Source: Ruminococcus flavefaciens
GTDB taxonomy: Bacteria > Bacillota > Clostridia > Oscillospirales > Ruminococcaceae
Direction of reading: 5' to 3'
DNA length: 64,000 nt
Assembly: GCA_023663905.1 (NCBI GenBank)
Contig: JAMPGO010000001.1
Location: 517,286 to 581,285, forward strand
Of the stretch, positions 7,621-16,958 are shown piece after piece. Below the pieces are notes generated by a model. That model was not told the DNA's origin, ran no database searches, and worked only from the letters and a program-made list of their open reading frames with translations. The position numbers were made by a program, and so were the translations under genes. How positions within the stretch are numbered: the first letter of the stretch is position 1; each line of letters begins with the position of its first letter.

Positions 7621-10600
7621 TTAATATTCATCATAGTAAAGTATTCTGTAATTGAATGCGTTTTCGCCGTCGCCAACAAAATCATCATCATCAGAATCCG
7701 GGTCAGTAACAAACAATACATTCAAACGCTCTGGTACATCTGCATAGCTTGAATTTACACAGCCTATAATAAACGGATTGTTACTGTTGCTTAATTCATT
7801 GCCATTGTAGTATATATGCTCTATTTTACTTGCACACGGCATTTTTGAACCTGCTGTAATTTTAAATCTAAGTTCAGAAGAAACGATATTTGCAATAAAT
7901 CCTTGTGCGTTGGTAGTGTCAATTACTGAATTATGACCACCATAAATATTTATATGAGGTTTTCCTAATTTATTGAGATTAAGACCGCCCATATCTACAT
8001 TTCCATATGATATAATACCACTTGTTTCATCAGCAAGAGCTTTCATATAAGATGTCGGAGCAACCCAATTATTATTATCAAGTATCATTTTACCATTTTC
8101 TTCAATATAAAAATTAACACTTCCGCCTTCACTATCATTTACAATAATGCTGGCATCATTGGAAAATGTAATATTTTTTACAATAACAAGTATATCCTTT
8201 GTACCTGGTTCAAATATCAGATAACCACCATTTACTTTAACATTATCGAGAATACAGTCATCAGTAATAATAGCACCTACACCCAATTTTTCTTTATTAA
8301 TCTCATTATCCCAATCATCTTTTGAATATTTATATGAACCATTTGACTGAATATTAGTAGCATATCCTAATTTGTCTTTCTGTGCATTGAAAACTTGCTG
8401 AATGTTACTAAAATAAACCTGACTTTCATTTTCAGTTCCAACTTTTTTATAAAGCTCCTCGTGCTGTGCAGAAAGCTGTGTGGAAAGCTTACCTTCCTTA
8501 TACGGATTGGCAACATCTTCAAGAACTTCTTTAAATGTCTTTACAATTTTTGTCTCTTCTATAGAAGTAGTGCCGACTTTCTTTAAACCTAAAATAACTT
8601 CTCTTTCAGCATATTCAGGATAAATAACAAGGTCATCAGGTACAGCATATGTTGTCACAGAACCCGGGTTAGCTGTTGCAGGTGAAACAGGATAACGTGT
8701 TTCTATTTCAAACCATACTGATGTGCTGTTTTCATCATATCCGCTGCCGAAAGAGGCTGCAAATTCAGCCATTGTATCCTGCTTTGAATGTGAATCGGCA
8801 AACTTGTCATTGCCGTCTGCATCAGGAACAGTCCTGAAGTCTTTTATTACTTCGTGATTGTTTGTCGGGTCAACATAATATTTTTCCTTATCTGTCGGAA
8901 CAGACTTTGTAACATATCCCCAGGTATCGTCCCAGACTGTTTCTACATAATAGTACTCTATTGCATTGTCAGCAGGATTATGCGGACGATGGTCATTCCA
9001 ATTATCTTTCTGATATCCGGGTTCAATATAATCTGCTATATCAAGACCGCTATTTGTAAAATTAACAGGATTACAGTAATAACTTGGGTCATCAGTACCA
9101 AATATAGCTATCGGGTTAAAGTCGTCTTTCCATTTATAGTAGTAAGTTACATTATTAGCGTGCCATACTGCCGGTTCATCTAAAAGTCCATATTGCTGAT
9201 TGGGGTCTTCACCGGGCTTGGGTTGTGCTTTATATTCCAGATAATAACGCTTGCCGTTTGTAACCTCTTCGGCATTCGGATATTCAGAAGCATTATGGAG
9301 GAATGTGCTGTGTTCAACATATTTCGGGTCTGCTTCAACACCGCTGTCAAGACCTGTTGCCTTGCTGCTGTCGCAGTAAATCTTGCTGTCCTTTTTCAAT
9401 TTGAGCTTTCCGCTGTTAATCTTAAGCTCGCCTTTTACAATAACATCGCCATTTACAGTAACATTACCATCAATTTTAAGATTACCGCCGACAACAAGGT
9501 CTCCGTCAATTGTAGTAGTACCCTCAATTGTGCAGTCTTTATCTGCACGCACATCGCCGCTTACACTCATATTGAGAAGTATAAGCTCTTTGTTTAAAGA
9601 ATATATACTTGCTGTTGTATGCGATTCAACAGCTCCTGATTTTGCTTTGTTGACAACAGAAGCACTCCACGCATACAATTTACTGCCGGTATTACCGCCT
9701 ATTCTGCTTGTTTCATTTGGATTCATACAGTAAATATCGCCGCCTATATAACATTTATTTGCTATAGTGGCTTCACAGGTATCAATAGAACCGCAGAAAA
9801 TATTAAGCGGGAACGGGTCTAAGTCATCGCCAAGATATACACTTGTACTGCTTTTCTGTGATATTTTTCCGTCAACATAGATATAAGGTATCTTATTGAA
9901 ATCAAGAGTTGTTGTTTCTTCGGGTGTTGAAGATTTTAAATTTGATGTATAACTCTGCCCACCATTCTCAAATCCTAAATCGCCCCATACAGTAATACCT
10001 TTTCCCTCTTCCGGGAAAATAAAACCTTTCCAGTCATCGACAAGCATATTATTATTTACATATAAGTCTGCTTCTGCAATTGCACCATAATTGTCAAGTA
10101 TGAATGTTGTGTCGCCCTCAGCACCATACGGCGCAAACTGTCTGTACAATGTAAGGTCATAATTCGGATTAGGCAAATCTGAACCATCAAGTGTTTTCTT
10201 ATTCCAGTTGTATTTATATTCATCGGAAGTTCTGTAAGTGTAATCATAGAAAACAGCACCCTCAACATCATTTGTGTCAAATGTTCCGTTACTGTTTTTA
10301 TCTTCACCAAGTTCAGGAACGTTGATATATGTTCCGCCGTAAAGATTTGTCTGACAGGTAAGTTCAGCACCGGCAGTAGTAACAAATCCTGCACCGCCGC
10401 CGCCATTGCCTTTGTCTTTTGTCGGAGGCTGTTTTACGATATATGCAGATGTTGTGGAGTCAACTCCTGCCATCGAGACAACTGAAGTGAATTTAAGAAT
10501 ATCGCCGTCAATCCACTCTTTTTTGTCAGCGTCGTAAAACTTTTTCTTACCGACAGGCTTGATTTCCACAGGTTCAATATCGCCGTATTTGCCCACATTC

Positions 10601-10890
10601 GGAACAGTGCTTCCGTCCAGCTGAACATTTACTCTGATACCTGTACTATCAACTGTTGAAACGGCATTTGCATAGTCGGGGCTTGCAACCATTGCCTTGA
10701 TAGCAGCGTCAACGACAGTACGTGATGTTACCTCCGTCTGTGCAGTTGAGTAGTTTACGTGCGCCCTGTTGTTTGCAGCCGTTGCAAGTGCCAGCGTACC
10801 GAACAGGAACACAATAAGAATCGACATTACACAAACAACCGTCAGCAGGACTGAACCGTGTAATCTTCTTTTCTTTTCTTTTTTTATCAT
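7621..10890 (-). CDS. Very large PilX-like surface protein of the pilus operon
   Basis: A 1089-residue protein. The N-terminus (GSVLLTVVCVMSILIVFLF, 12-30) matches the PilX N-terminal membrane segment and lacks a class III cleavage site. A Gly-rich linker (160-168) leads to a large extracellular part with Ca-loop-like stretches such as DKNSNGTFDTND (197-208). At about 440-506 there are short repeats of the type GDLVVGGNLKIDGNVTVNG, as in bactofilin-like or right-handed beta-helix folds. Ordinary PilX proteins are about 150-250 residues, so this one is far longer. Its position between pilO and the minor prepilins suggests a pilus-tip adhesin. Parts of the coding DNA (around 7.8-8.4 kb) are markedly AT-rich. 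Confidence 0.72.
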   Translation of the reverse strand: MIKKEKKRRLHGSVLLTVVCVMSILIVFLFGTLALATAANNRAHVNYSTAQTEVTSRTVVDAAIKAMVASPDYANAVSTVDSTGIRVNVQLDGSTVPNVGKYGDIEPVEIKPVGKKKFYDADKKEWIDGDILKFTSVVSMAGVDSTTSAYIVKQPPTKDKGNGGGGAGFVTTAGAELTCQTNLYGGTYINVPELGEDKNSNGTFDTNDVEGAVFYDYTYRTSDEYKYNWNKKTLDGSDLPNPNYDLTLYRQFAPYGAEGDTTFILDNYGAIAEADLYVNNNMLVDDWKGFIFPEEGKGITVWGDLGFENGGQSYTSNLKSSTPEETTTLDFNKIPYIYVDGKISQKSSTSVYLGDDLDPFPLNIFCGSIDTCEATIANKCYIGGDIYCMNPNETSRIGGNTGSKLYAWSASVVNKAKSGAVESHTTASIYSLNKELILLNMSVSGDVRADKDCTIEGTTTIDGDLVVGGNLKIDGNVTVNGDVIVKGELKINSGKLKLKKDSKIYCDSSKATGLDSGVEADPKYVEHSTFLHNASEYPNAEEVTNGKRYYLEYKAQPKPGEDPNQQYGLLDEPAVWHANNVTYYYKWKDDFNPIAIFGTDDPSYYCNPVNFTNSGLDIADYIEPGYQKDNWNDHRPHNPADNAIEYYYVETVWDDTWGYVTKSVPTDKEKYYVDPTNNHEVIKDFRTVPDADGNDKFADSHSKQDTMAEFAASFGSGYDENSTSVWFEIETRYPVSPATANPGSVTTYAVPDDLVIYPEYAEREVILGLKKVGTTSIEETKIVKTFKEVLEDVANPYKEGKLSTQLSAQHEELYKKVGTENESQVYFSNIQQVFNAQKDKLGYATNIQSNGSYKYSKDDWDNEINKEKLGVGAIITDDCILDNVKVNGGYLIFEPGTKDILVIVKNITFSNDASIIVNDSEGGSVNFYIEENGKMILDNNNWVAPTSYMKALADETSGIISYGNVDMGGLNLNKLGKPHINIYGGHNSVIDTTNAQGFIANIVSSELRFKITAGSKMPCASKIEHIYYNGNELSNSNNPFIIGCVNSSYADVPERLNVLFVTDPDSDDDDFVGDGENAFNYRILYYDEY

Positions 10891-10943
10891 AGTTAACCGC
10901 CTTTCAAGTTATCTTATACTTCATAACTGTACGAATGGCAAGA

Positions 10944-11690
10944 TTATTCCTGCGACAGATTGGGCTGTGCAAGGTCGTAAACTGAGTAAAGTGAAATAAC
11001 AAATTGTGCAGTAGGTTGTGCTACGTCTTCATCATCGTCTTTGGAGTCGCCGGGAACTTCCTTGATTTCGATATTGCCGAGAGTAACGCTGTTAATAATA
11101 ATAGTCTCATCCTGTTCCTCAATGGCTGTCATATAGTCCCAGATATTCTGCTTATCCTCTGCTGTAACTGAAATTGAATACTGACCGAGGAGAACGCTTT
11201 CCTGAGTTCTTGCGGCGATTGTATCGCTTTCGGTTCTTGCGGAGTTGTTTGCGTCCTGATAATCGCCGTTGAGGTCAGCCTGTGAGAGCTGGTCCTCTGC
11301 GAGGAAGCTGGGAGTGAAGTAGTAGTAGCTGAGAGTACCTGTGCTGAGGTCCATAGCACTGAGGTTCATAATCTTTACTTCACATTCTTCTGCAAAGTGC
11401 TGCATATACTGGTCGAGCTTTCTTGCATTGAAAATGCTGTTGTAGTCAACAAAATTTTCTGTAAGCTTTGTTGTATCGTTGTAAACGTCAGTGATGTTTT
11501 CCTTGAGAGGTTCAATCTCGGCAACCAGTCCGTCAACCTCTGCCTTCTGCGTTTCAAGGTCAGCGAGAGTAGCCTTGTTCGATTTGATTTCCTCATTCTT
11601 CGGCTTTATGAGAAGGAAAAATCCTGCGATAAGAATAGCGAGTGCAAGCAGAATGCCAAGAATGACCAGGTCTCTGTAATTAAGTTTCAT
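10944..11690 (-). CDS. pilO: PilO-like pilus alignment protein
   Basis: A 248-residue bitopic membrane protein: a short cytoplasmic start, one membrane helix (LVILGILLALAILIAGFFLL), a coiled coil (about 30-65) and an extracytoplasmic alpha/beta domain. This is the PilO/GspM layout. Start 11690 was chosen over 11696 because it lies nine bases from the GGAGG site rather than three. It follows pilMN by 14 bases. The family assignment rests on topology and gene order, since PilO sequences diverge strongly. With PilN it links the PilM ring to the outside. Confidence 0.75.
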   Translation of the reverse strand: MKLNYRDLVILGILLALAILIAGFFLLIKPKNEEIKSNKATLADLETQKAEVDGLVAEIEPLKENITDVYNDTTKLTENFVDYNSIFNARKLDQYMQHFAEECEVKIMNLSAMDLSTGTLSYYYFTPSFLAEDQLSQADLNGDYQDANNSARTESDTIAARTQESVLLGQYSISVTAEDKQNIWDYMTAIEEQDETIIINSVTLGNIEIKEVPGDSKDDDEDVAQPTAQFVISLYSVYDLAQPNLSQE

Positions 11691-11704
11691 TTTCATCTAC
11701 CTCC

Positions 11705-13360
11705 TTATTCTGAATCTGTTCCGGATTCTTCAGCAGGCTTGTAAGCGCTTTCCCTGCCGTTGATTGCGACTGTAACGCTGAATGTAGCCGACTCGGTTTC
11801 ATCGCCCTGAGAGGAAACACGATTGCCGTCCTCATCAGTGCTTTCAATTGTTTCGGTCTGTACGGAAACAGAATATCCGGAATATGTAGCGGTATGATAA
11901 TAGCCCTTGTTTCCTTCATAGTCATCTGCAATGAGGTGGTCAATGAAGAGCGACGGGAGCTTCTGAACCATTTCTCCGCTTCCGGCTGCGTTTACAGAGA
12001 AGTTCATTGTACCGCCTGAATACGAAGGAGTTGAGATATAGCAATCGTCAAGTGAGAGTTCGTCTGCCGTTGCGTCAAGCACTTCCTGAATCGTCATATA
12101 CTTATCGCTGTTGATGACAGGCTGTGAATAGAAAGCGTCTCTTGCATTGACAATCTTGGTGTTATAGGCATTTACGCTCTCCTGTATGCCGAGAAGCTTT
12201 GTACGGAAATCAAGTTCGGGCTGTTTTGCGTCAATATAGGACTGTGTTTCGTCAATATCATCCAGAACGCCGTTGTTCATAACATTCAGGGCAAGCCAAG
12301 CACCGCCTGCAATTACAGCAGCGCCTATAACACAACCGAGCATAACGAGAAGTCCTGCCTGATTATTGGACGAACCACCGCCGCCTCCTGCTCTCTTCAT
12401 AGCTGCGCCGAGTTCTGTTTCAAGGAGGTTGATTTTCTCGGTGTCCTTGTTACGCTTGAACATAGCGCCGATAGCGTTAGCATAGAGTGAGAACTCGAGA
12501 TTTTCGTGACCGTGAATCTGCGGAGGAACATTGATAAGGCTTACGCTCAGGTCAAGCTTTTCAAGCTCGTCGGTAAGTCTCACATAGTCGTGAGTATCGC
12601 CGTAGAAGATGATGTTTTCGATTACTTCGCCTGTATTACGTGTTCTGTGGAACTGAAGCATACGGAAGATATTTTCGTTTACAGCTTCAAAAACATAGTC
12701 AGGAGAGTTATTGTAATCGGCAGGGTCGATTGAAGCGAAACGTGAGAACGAAAGCTGTCCCTGCTCATAGAGGTTGAGAGAAATGAAGTTGTTATCAATC
12801 TGTACGGCGAGAAGAGGCATTTTAGTCTTGATTTTCGTATCAGCAAGAAGAACCTTTGTAATACAGTTACATCCGACCATAACAGACTTGAGAGAGATAC
12901 CGAGAAGCTTGAAGACTTCCCTGTAGCTGTTTACGATTTCATAAGGGCAGGCAGTGGCAAGAACTTTTACCATAGCTTCACCCGAATCGCCCTTTTCATC
13001 AGCGTCGCCCACGATAGCGTAGGTGATACTGAAAGAGTCATCGAGATTGAGAGCGGACTGCATCTGCTGTTTTACGGCTTTCTGCATATCCTGCGACTTT
13101 GCAGGCTTGGCAACAGTAAGCTCCTTGAAAATCGTGAGGTTTGACGAAAGGCTTACGATAGCCTCCTTGTCGGGCATTTTGTTGTTTTTGAGGACTTTGT
13201 TAATCAGGGTAGCGATATTTGGAATATCCTTTACGTGACCGTTGACGATAAGTCCCTCATCGACGTTAAGGGTAGCAGCGGAGCTGATTTTGATTTTGCC
13301 GTTGCTTTCGACACCTTTAACGACACGTATATTTCTATCAGTAATATCAAATGAAAGCAT
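11705..13360 (-). CDS. PilM-PilN fusion protein
   Basis: A 551-residue protein. Residues 1-305 are PilM-like, an actin-like fold starting MLSFDITDRNIRVVKG. The motif INLLETELG (310-318) follows, then a Gly/Ser linker, a membrane helix (about 336-360), a coiled coil and a PilN-like extracytoplasmic domain ending in a Ser/Glu-rich tail. In other bacteria PilM and PilN are separate, and the cytoplasmic INLLP peptide of PilN binds PilM. Here that peptide lies in the join between the two domains. The fusion is one open frame with no frameshift. The ribosome site is AAAGGTGG. It would form the inner-membrane platform together with PilO and PilC. Confidence 0.83.
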   Translation of the reverse strand: MLSFDITDRNIRVVKGVESNGKIKISSAATLNVDEGLIVNGHVKDIPNIATLINKVLKNNKMPDKEAIVSLSSNLTIFKELTVAKPAKSQDMQKAVKQQMQSALNLDDSFSITYAIVGDADEKGDSGEAMVKVLATACPYEIVNSYREVFKLLGISLKSVMVGCNCITKVLLADTKIKTKMPLLAVQIDNNFISLNLYEQGQLSFSRFASIDPADYNNSPDYVFEAVNENIFRMLQFHRTRNTGEVIENIIFYGDTHDYVRLTDELEKLDLSVSLINVPPQIHGHENLEFSLYANAIGAMFKRNKDTEKINLLETELGAAMKRAGGGGGSSNNQAGLLVMLGCVIGAAVIAGGAWLALNVMNNGVLDDIDETQSYIDAKQPELDFRTKLLGIQESVNAYNTKIVNARDAFYSQPVINSDKYMTIQEVLDATADELSLDDCYISTPSYSGGTMNFSVNAAGSGEMVQKLPSLFIDHLIADDYEGNKGYYHTATYSGYSVSVQTETIESTDEDGNRVSSQGDETESATFSVTVAINGRESAYKPAEESGTDSE

Positions 13361-13382
13361 TTATTTTTCCACCTTTCTGTGT

Positions 13383-14579
13383 TTATTCTTCCATACCTTC
13401 CATAGCACCATAGAGTGCGGGGTAGATTCCGACAACGACGAATCCGATGATAACACCCATAAAGATAAGCATTACAGGCTCAACCATACTTACGAGACGC
13501 TTTACAGCGGAGTCGGATTCTTCCTCATAGTAATCGGAAGTCTTGTCAAGAATTGAATCAAGTGCGCCGGCTTCTTCTCCTACATAAATAACGGAGCAGA
13601 ACATTGACTCAAAGATTTCTGTTCTGGTGATAGCAGCCGAAAGAGTTTCGCCCTGCTTAACCTCATCAATAACATTTTCAAACTTTTCATCAACGTACAT
13701 ATTTCCGAGAACGGCTGAAGCCTTCTGGAGGCAGTCAACCATAGGAATACCGCTTGAATAAAGGTTGGAAAGAGTTCTTGAAAAACGACCTGTATAGATT
13801 TTTGTCATAAGAGGACCGATGGACGGGGCTTTTATAAGAAGCCTGTCGAATTTCAGTCTCAGGCTCGGGACTTTGAGCGCATAGCTTATGCCGAAGAATG
13901 CGGCAACTGCGATGATGATGAGTATGTACCACTTGTGAATGATAAAGTCTGAAATTGCGTCCATCATTTTCGTAAGCGCCGGCATTGTAGACGGGTCGTC
14001 GTACATATCGATAAACGTAGGCATAATAAACGCAAAAAGGAAGATAACGATAACAACGCAGAGTACGGCAAGGATAATCGGGTAAATCATAGCACTCTTT
14101 ACGGTGTTTTTAAGTTTGTTTTCGTTTGCATAATGGTCGGACATTCGAGTCATAATAACATCGAGAGAACCGCTTGACTCGCCTGCATTGACCATAGAAA
14201 TGAGGAAGTCGGGAAATGAGCCTTTGTGCATTTCAAGGGTTGACGAGAAGGATTCACCTTTCTGAACGTTTTCATAGATGTCCTGCCAGATAGCCTTGGC
14301 TTTTTCGTTCTCCTGTTCTCTCGTCATAATGTCGATTGCCTTAACGAGGGTAAGACCGGAAGTCAGCATAGCACTGAGCTGACGACAGCAGAACGAGAGT
14401 TCATTTGTGCTGAATTTATAAATCGACCTTGAACCACTCGCTGCTTCTTCTTTGTAGTCTTTGATAAATAGACCTCGTTCTTTCATTTTTTCGAGGAATT
14501 CCTGTTCATTTTCAGCATTAGCCTTGCCCTTGACCTGCTTTCCACGGGCATCCTGAGCGATATAGGAATAACTCTTCAT
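13383..14579 (-). CDS. pilC: Type IV pilus inner membrane platform protein PilC
   Basis: A 398-residue protein of the GspF/PilC family. It starts MKSYSYIAQDARGKQVKGKA, the family's usual opening, and has two T2SSF repeats (about 60-185 and 265-390), each with the Gly-Glu-x-x-Gly motif (NAGESSGSLD and YVGEEAGALD). Three membrane helices are visible. It is the rotating platform that PilB and PilT act on. It is the first gene of the operon pilC-pilMN-pilO-pilX-like-minor prepilins, 22 bases before pilMN. Confidence 0.93.
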   Translation of the reverse strand: MKSYSYIAQDARGKQVKGKANAENEQEFLEKMKERGLFIKDYKEEAASGSRSIYKFSTNELSFCCRQLSAMLTSGLTLVKAIDIMTREQENEKAKAIWQDIYENVQKGESFSSTLEMHKGSFPDFLISMVNAGESSGSLDVIMTRMSDHYANENKLKNTVKSAMIYPIILAVLCVVIVIFLFAFIMPTFIDMYDDPSTMPALTKMMDAISDFIIHKWYILIIIAVAAFFGISYALKVPSLRLKFDRLLIKAPSIGPLMTKIYTGRFSRTLSNLYSSGIPMVDCLQKASAVLGNMYVDEKFENVIDEVKQGETLSAAITRTEIFESMFCSVIYVGEEAGALDSILDKTSDYYEEESDSAVKRLVSMVEPVMLIFMGVIIGFVVVGIYPALYGAMEGMEE

Positions 14580-14640
14580 AAAGAAACCACCTCCATATTT
14601 TTTTTAAGCCGGAACAATCCATAGTGCCTTAATAATAACA

Positions 14641-14669
14641 ATTATAACATATTAAAAGTTATTTTTCAA
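14641..14669 (-). promoter_or_regulatory. Sigma-A promoter of the pilC operon
   Basis: On the minus strand TTGAAA (14664-14669) and TATAAT (14641-14646) are separated by 17 bases. The leader to the pilC start would be about 55 bases. Confidence 0.78.
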
Positions 14670-14842
14670 TCGTGTTTTTGACTTAAATAATCACATAATT
14701 TTTATAAATATTCACCAACTTTTATACTATATGTAATATAGGGAATGCAAAAATCATTTTTTCTACAAAAAGACGATTAAACGGCGCAGGAAATCACGGC
14801 TTCCGTGCGTGTGGCAGACGCACATTTTTTCTTTATAATAAC

Positions 14843-14871
14843 ATTATATCACAAATATATAGAATAAGCAA
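14843..14871 (-). promoter_or_regulatory. Second upstream promoter, for a pilC leader or small RNA
   Basis: On the minus strand TTGCTT (14866-14871) and TATAAT (14843-14848) are separated by 17 bases. Transcription would begin near 14836 and run straight into the GC-rich hairpin island. Confidence 0.5.
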
Positions 14872-14940
14872 TATATTTTTGAAAATTTTTTTCAAATTAT
14901 GAATTAAAGCAATTATGTTAACTTAATACGGCATAATTTT

Positions 14941-14971
14941 AAAGCGTACTCGAAAAAATCAGGTACGCTTT
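14941..14971 (-). terminator. Probable asnB terminator
   Basis: A perfect 9-bp stem (14941-14949 with 14963-14971) lies 8 bases after the asnB stop codon. The T run on the minus strand is weak (TTTAAAATT). Confidence 0.55.
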
Positions 14972-14978
14972 CTATACA

Positions 14979-16805
14979 TTATATAAGGCTGATTTTATAA
15001 TGCCTGAGCCAGCAGTCAAGCTGAATGAAAAACGCTATCGTCTGCGGAAGATTCATAAGCTGACCATACCACTGTACGTGGTCGCCGTGAAGCAGGAGAC
15101 GTTCCAGCTCCGAGCGTTTTACAAGTTCCGTAAGCGGTGTGGGCTGTGATATTATATCCCTGAGCCTGTCAGAAACAGCTTCCAGAAATGCAGGGTTGTG
15201 CGTTTTGGGATAGGGACTCTTTTTCCTGCGGAGGACTTTTTCGGGAAGCCAATCTTTCATAGCCTCACGGAGCAGACCCTTTTCCCGACCCATATAGTCC
15301 TTGTATTCCCACTTCACATTGTACATATATTCCGCTATTCTGTAATCGCAGAACGGCACACGCACTTCAAGTCCGCTGTACATAGACATCCTGTCCTTGC
15401 GGTCAAGGAGATTCTGCATAAACCAGTCAAAATTAAGCTGTGTCATTTCACGCATTCTGTATTCCGTCTCATCGTCCGACGGCAGTTTTTCGGCATAATC
15501 AGCCGTTTTTCTGTATGCGCTGTACACAAAATCCTCTGCGTTGATTTTTTCGGCATAATCATCGCATATAAAGCGCTTGCGGTAAGCGGTACTCTGCGCC
15601 CAAGGGAAGCCGTCCGTCATTCTTATATCCTTGTCACGATACCAGGGATAACCGCCGAAAAGTTCATCGGCGCATTCGCCCGAAAGTGCAACCGTACCGT
15701 ATTTCTTGATTTCACGGCAGAAAATCAGCATAGAAGCGTCAACATCAGCCATTCCCGGAAGTCCTCTTGCATACACAGCGTCGTCAAGGGCTTCAACAAG
15801 CTCGGGCGTATCGATAACCGTCCAGTGGTGAACGCTGTTAAGGTAATCCACCATACAGTTGATATACTCGGGGTCGCTGTTCGGCTGAAAATGGCTTTTG
15901 GTAAAATATTTTTCATTGTCCTGATAATCAACAGAGAACGTGTGCAGAATCTTCCCACGCTTTTTCAGCTCAGATGATGCAACTGACGATATAAGGCTCG
16001 AATCCAGTCCGCCCGAAAGAAAAGTACACACAGGAACATCCGAGACGAGCTGTCGCCGTATTGAATCAATAACAAGCTCACGGGTATGCTCAACGGTCTG
16101 CTCAAAAGTCTCGTTCAGCTCGTATGCGTGAAGTCGCCAGTATTGCCACAGATTCAGCCCGTCGGAATCATAGAAACCGCAGTAACCCGACTTTACCTCT
16201 TCCACACCCTTGATAACTCCACAGCCTGCCGTACGTCCTGGAGCAAGAAGCAGAATCTCCGCCACACCGTTTTCGTCTATTTGGTGCGGAATATCGGGAT
16301 ATTCAAGAAGTGCGCCGAGTTCCGAAGCAAAAACAAGCCTGCTGTCTGATTTGTAATAAAACAAGGGCTTTACACCGATTCTGTCACGTGCAAGAAATAC
16401 CCTGTGATTTTTTTCGTCGTAAACGGCAAAGGCGAATATTCCGTTAAAATGATTAACGCAGTCCGCACCCCATTTGATATAGCTGAAAAGCACAACCTCC
16501 GTATCCGACTTTGTTTCAAGCTTAAACTCCGCCGAAAGAATATCCCTGAGTTCCTGCGTGTTGTACAGCTCGCCGTTGTACACGATAGTGTAATCAGCAC
16601 CGCCGACATTAACAGTCATAGGCTGGCGACCGCCCGATATATCGATGACGGCAAGCCTCGTATGGACAAGGGCGACTTCCTTTGCAAGAAAAATCCCACG
16701 CTGGTCAGGACCTCTTCGCAAAAGGGCTTTCTGCATAAGCTCGCAAGATTTGAGTTCGCCACGCATATCATCTCTGAAGCTGATAACTCCTGCAATTCCG
16801 CACAT
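14979..16805 (-). CDS. asnB: Asparagine synthetase B (glutamine-hydrolysing)
   Basis: A 608-residue enzyme making asparagine from aspartate, ATP and glutamine. Cys2 of MCGIAG is the glutaminase nucleophile. The N-terminal class II amidotransferase domain covers about 1-210, with RLAVIDISGGRQPM typical. The C-terminal synthetase domain has the PP-loop SGGLDSS, then SGECADELFGGY and the Arg/Lys-rich MYSGLEVRVPFCD region. The length is normal. It stands alone with its own terminator. No T-box leader is visible upstream. Confidence 0.93.
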   Translation of the reverse strand: MCGIAGVISFRDDMRGELKSCELMQKALLRRGPDQRGIFLAKEVALVHTRLAVIDISGGRQPMTVNVGGADYTIVYNGELYNTQELRDILSAEFKLETKSDTEVVLFSYIKWGADCVNHFNGIFAFAVYDEKNHRVFLARDRIGVKPLFYYKSDSRLVFASELGALLEYPDIPHQIDENGVAEILLLAPGRTAGCGVIKGVEEVKSGYCGFYDSDGLNLWQYWRLHAYELNETFEQTVEHTRELVIDSIRRQLVSDVPVCTFLSGGLDSSLISSVASSELKKRGKILHTFSVDYQDNEKYFTKSHFQPNSDPEYINCMVDYLNSVHHWTVIDTPELVEALDDAVYARGLPGMADVDASMLIFCREIKKYGTVALSGECADELFGGYPWYRDKDIRMTDGFPWAQSTAYRKRFICDDYAEKINAEDFVYSAYRKTADYAEKLPSDDETEYRMREMTQLNFDWFMQNLLDRKDRMSMYSGLEVRVPFCDYRIAEYMYNVKWEYKDYMGREKGLLREAMKDWLPEKVLRRKKSPYPKTHNPAFLEAVSDRLRDIISQPTPLTELVKRSELERLLLHGDHVQWYGQLMNLPQTIAFFIQLDCWLRHYKISLI

Positions 16806-16896
16806 AAAATAACCTCCGTTTTCAGTTTGTCAGTTATATTAATATGCAGAATCTCCGCCGATTGTTCATAAAAGGCAGATTTTTTTATATTTATTC

Positions 16897-16925
16897 TTGA
16901 CAATATGCTGATTAAATGATATAAT
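16897..16925 (+). promoter_or_regulatory. Sigma-A promoter of the ymdB-like gene
   Basis: TTGACA (16897-16902) and TATAAT (16920-16925) are separated by 17 bases; the start codon is 33 bases further on. Confidence 0.82.
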
Positions 16926-16958
16926 AAAATATTATTCAGAAAGTCAGGTTGAAATTTT

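Larger units (their letters stand above)
14580..14978. other. Intergenic region between asnB and the pilC operon
   Basis: This 399-base AT-rich gap contains the pilC promoter (14641-14669), a second minus-strand promoter (14843-14871) and a short GC-rich island (about 14779-14825) that folds into two hairpins. A hairpin (14941-14949 with 14963-14971) after asnB is probably its terminator, with a weak T run. The island has no convincing reading frame; it could be a leader or a small RNA. Confidence 0.55.

Noticed and set aside
16806-16958. T-box leader before asnB
   Set aside because: The gap is short and has neither the T-box consensus nor a terminator/antiterminator pair.
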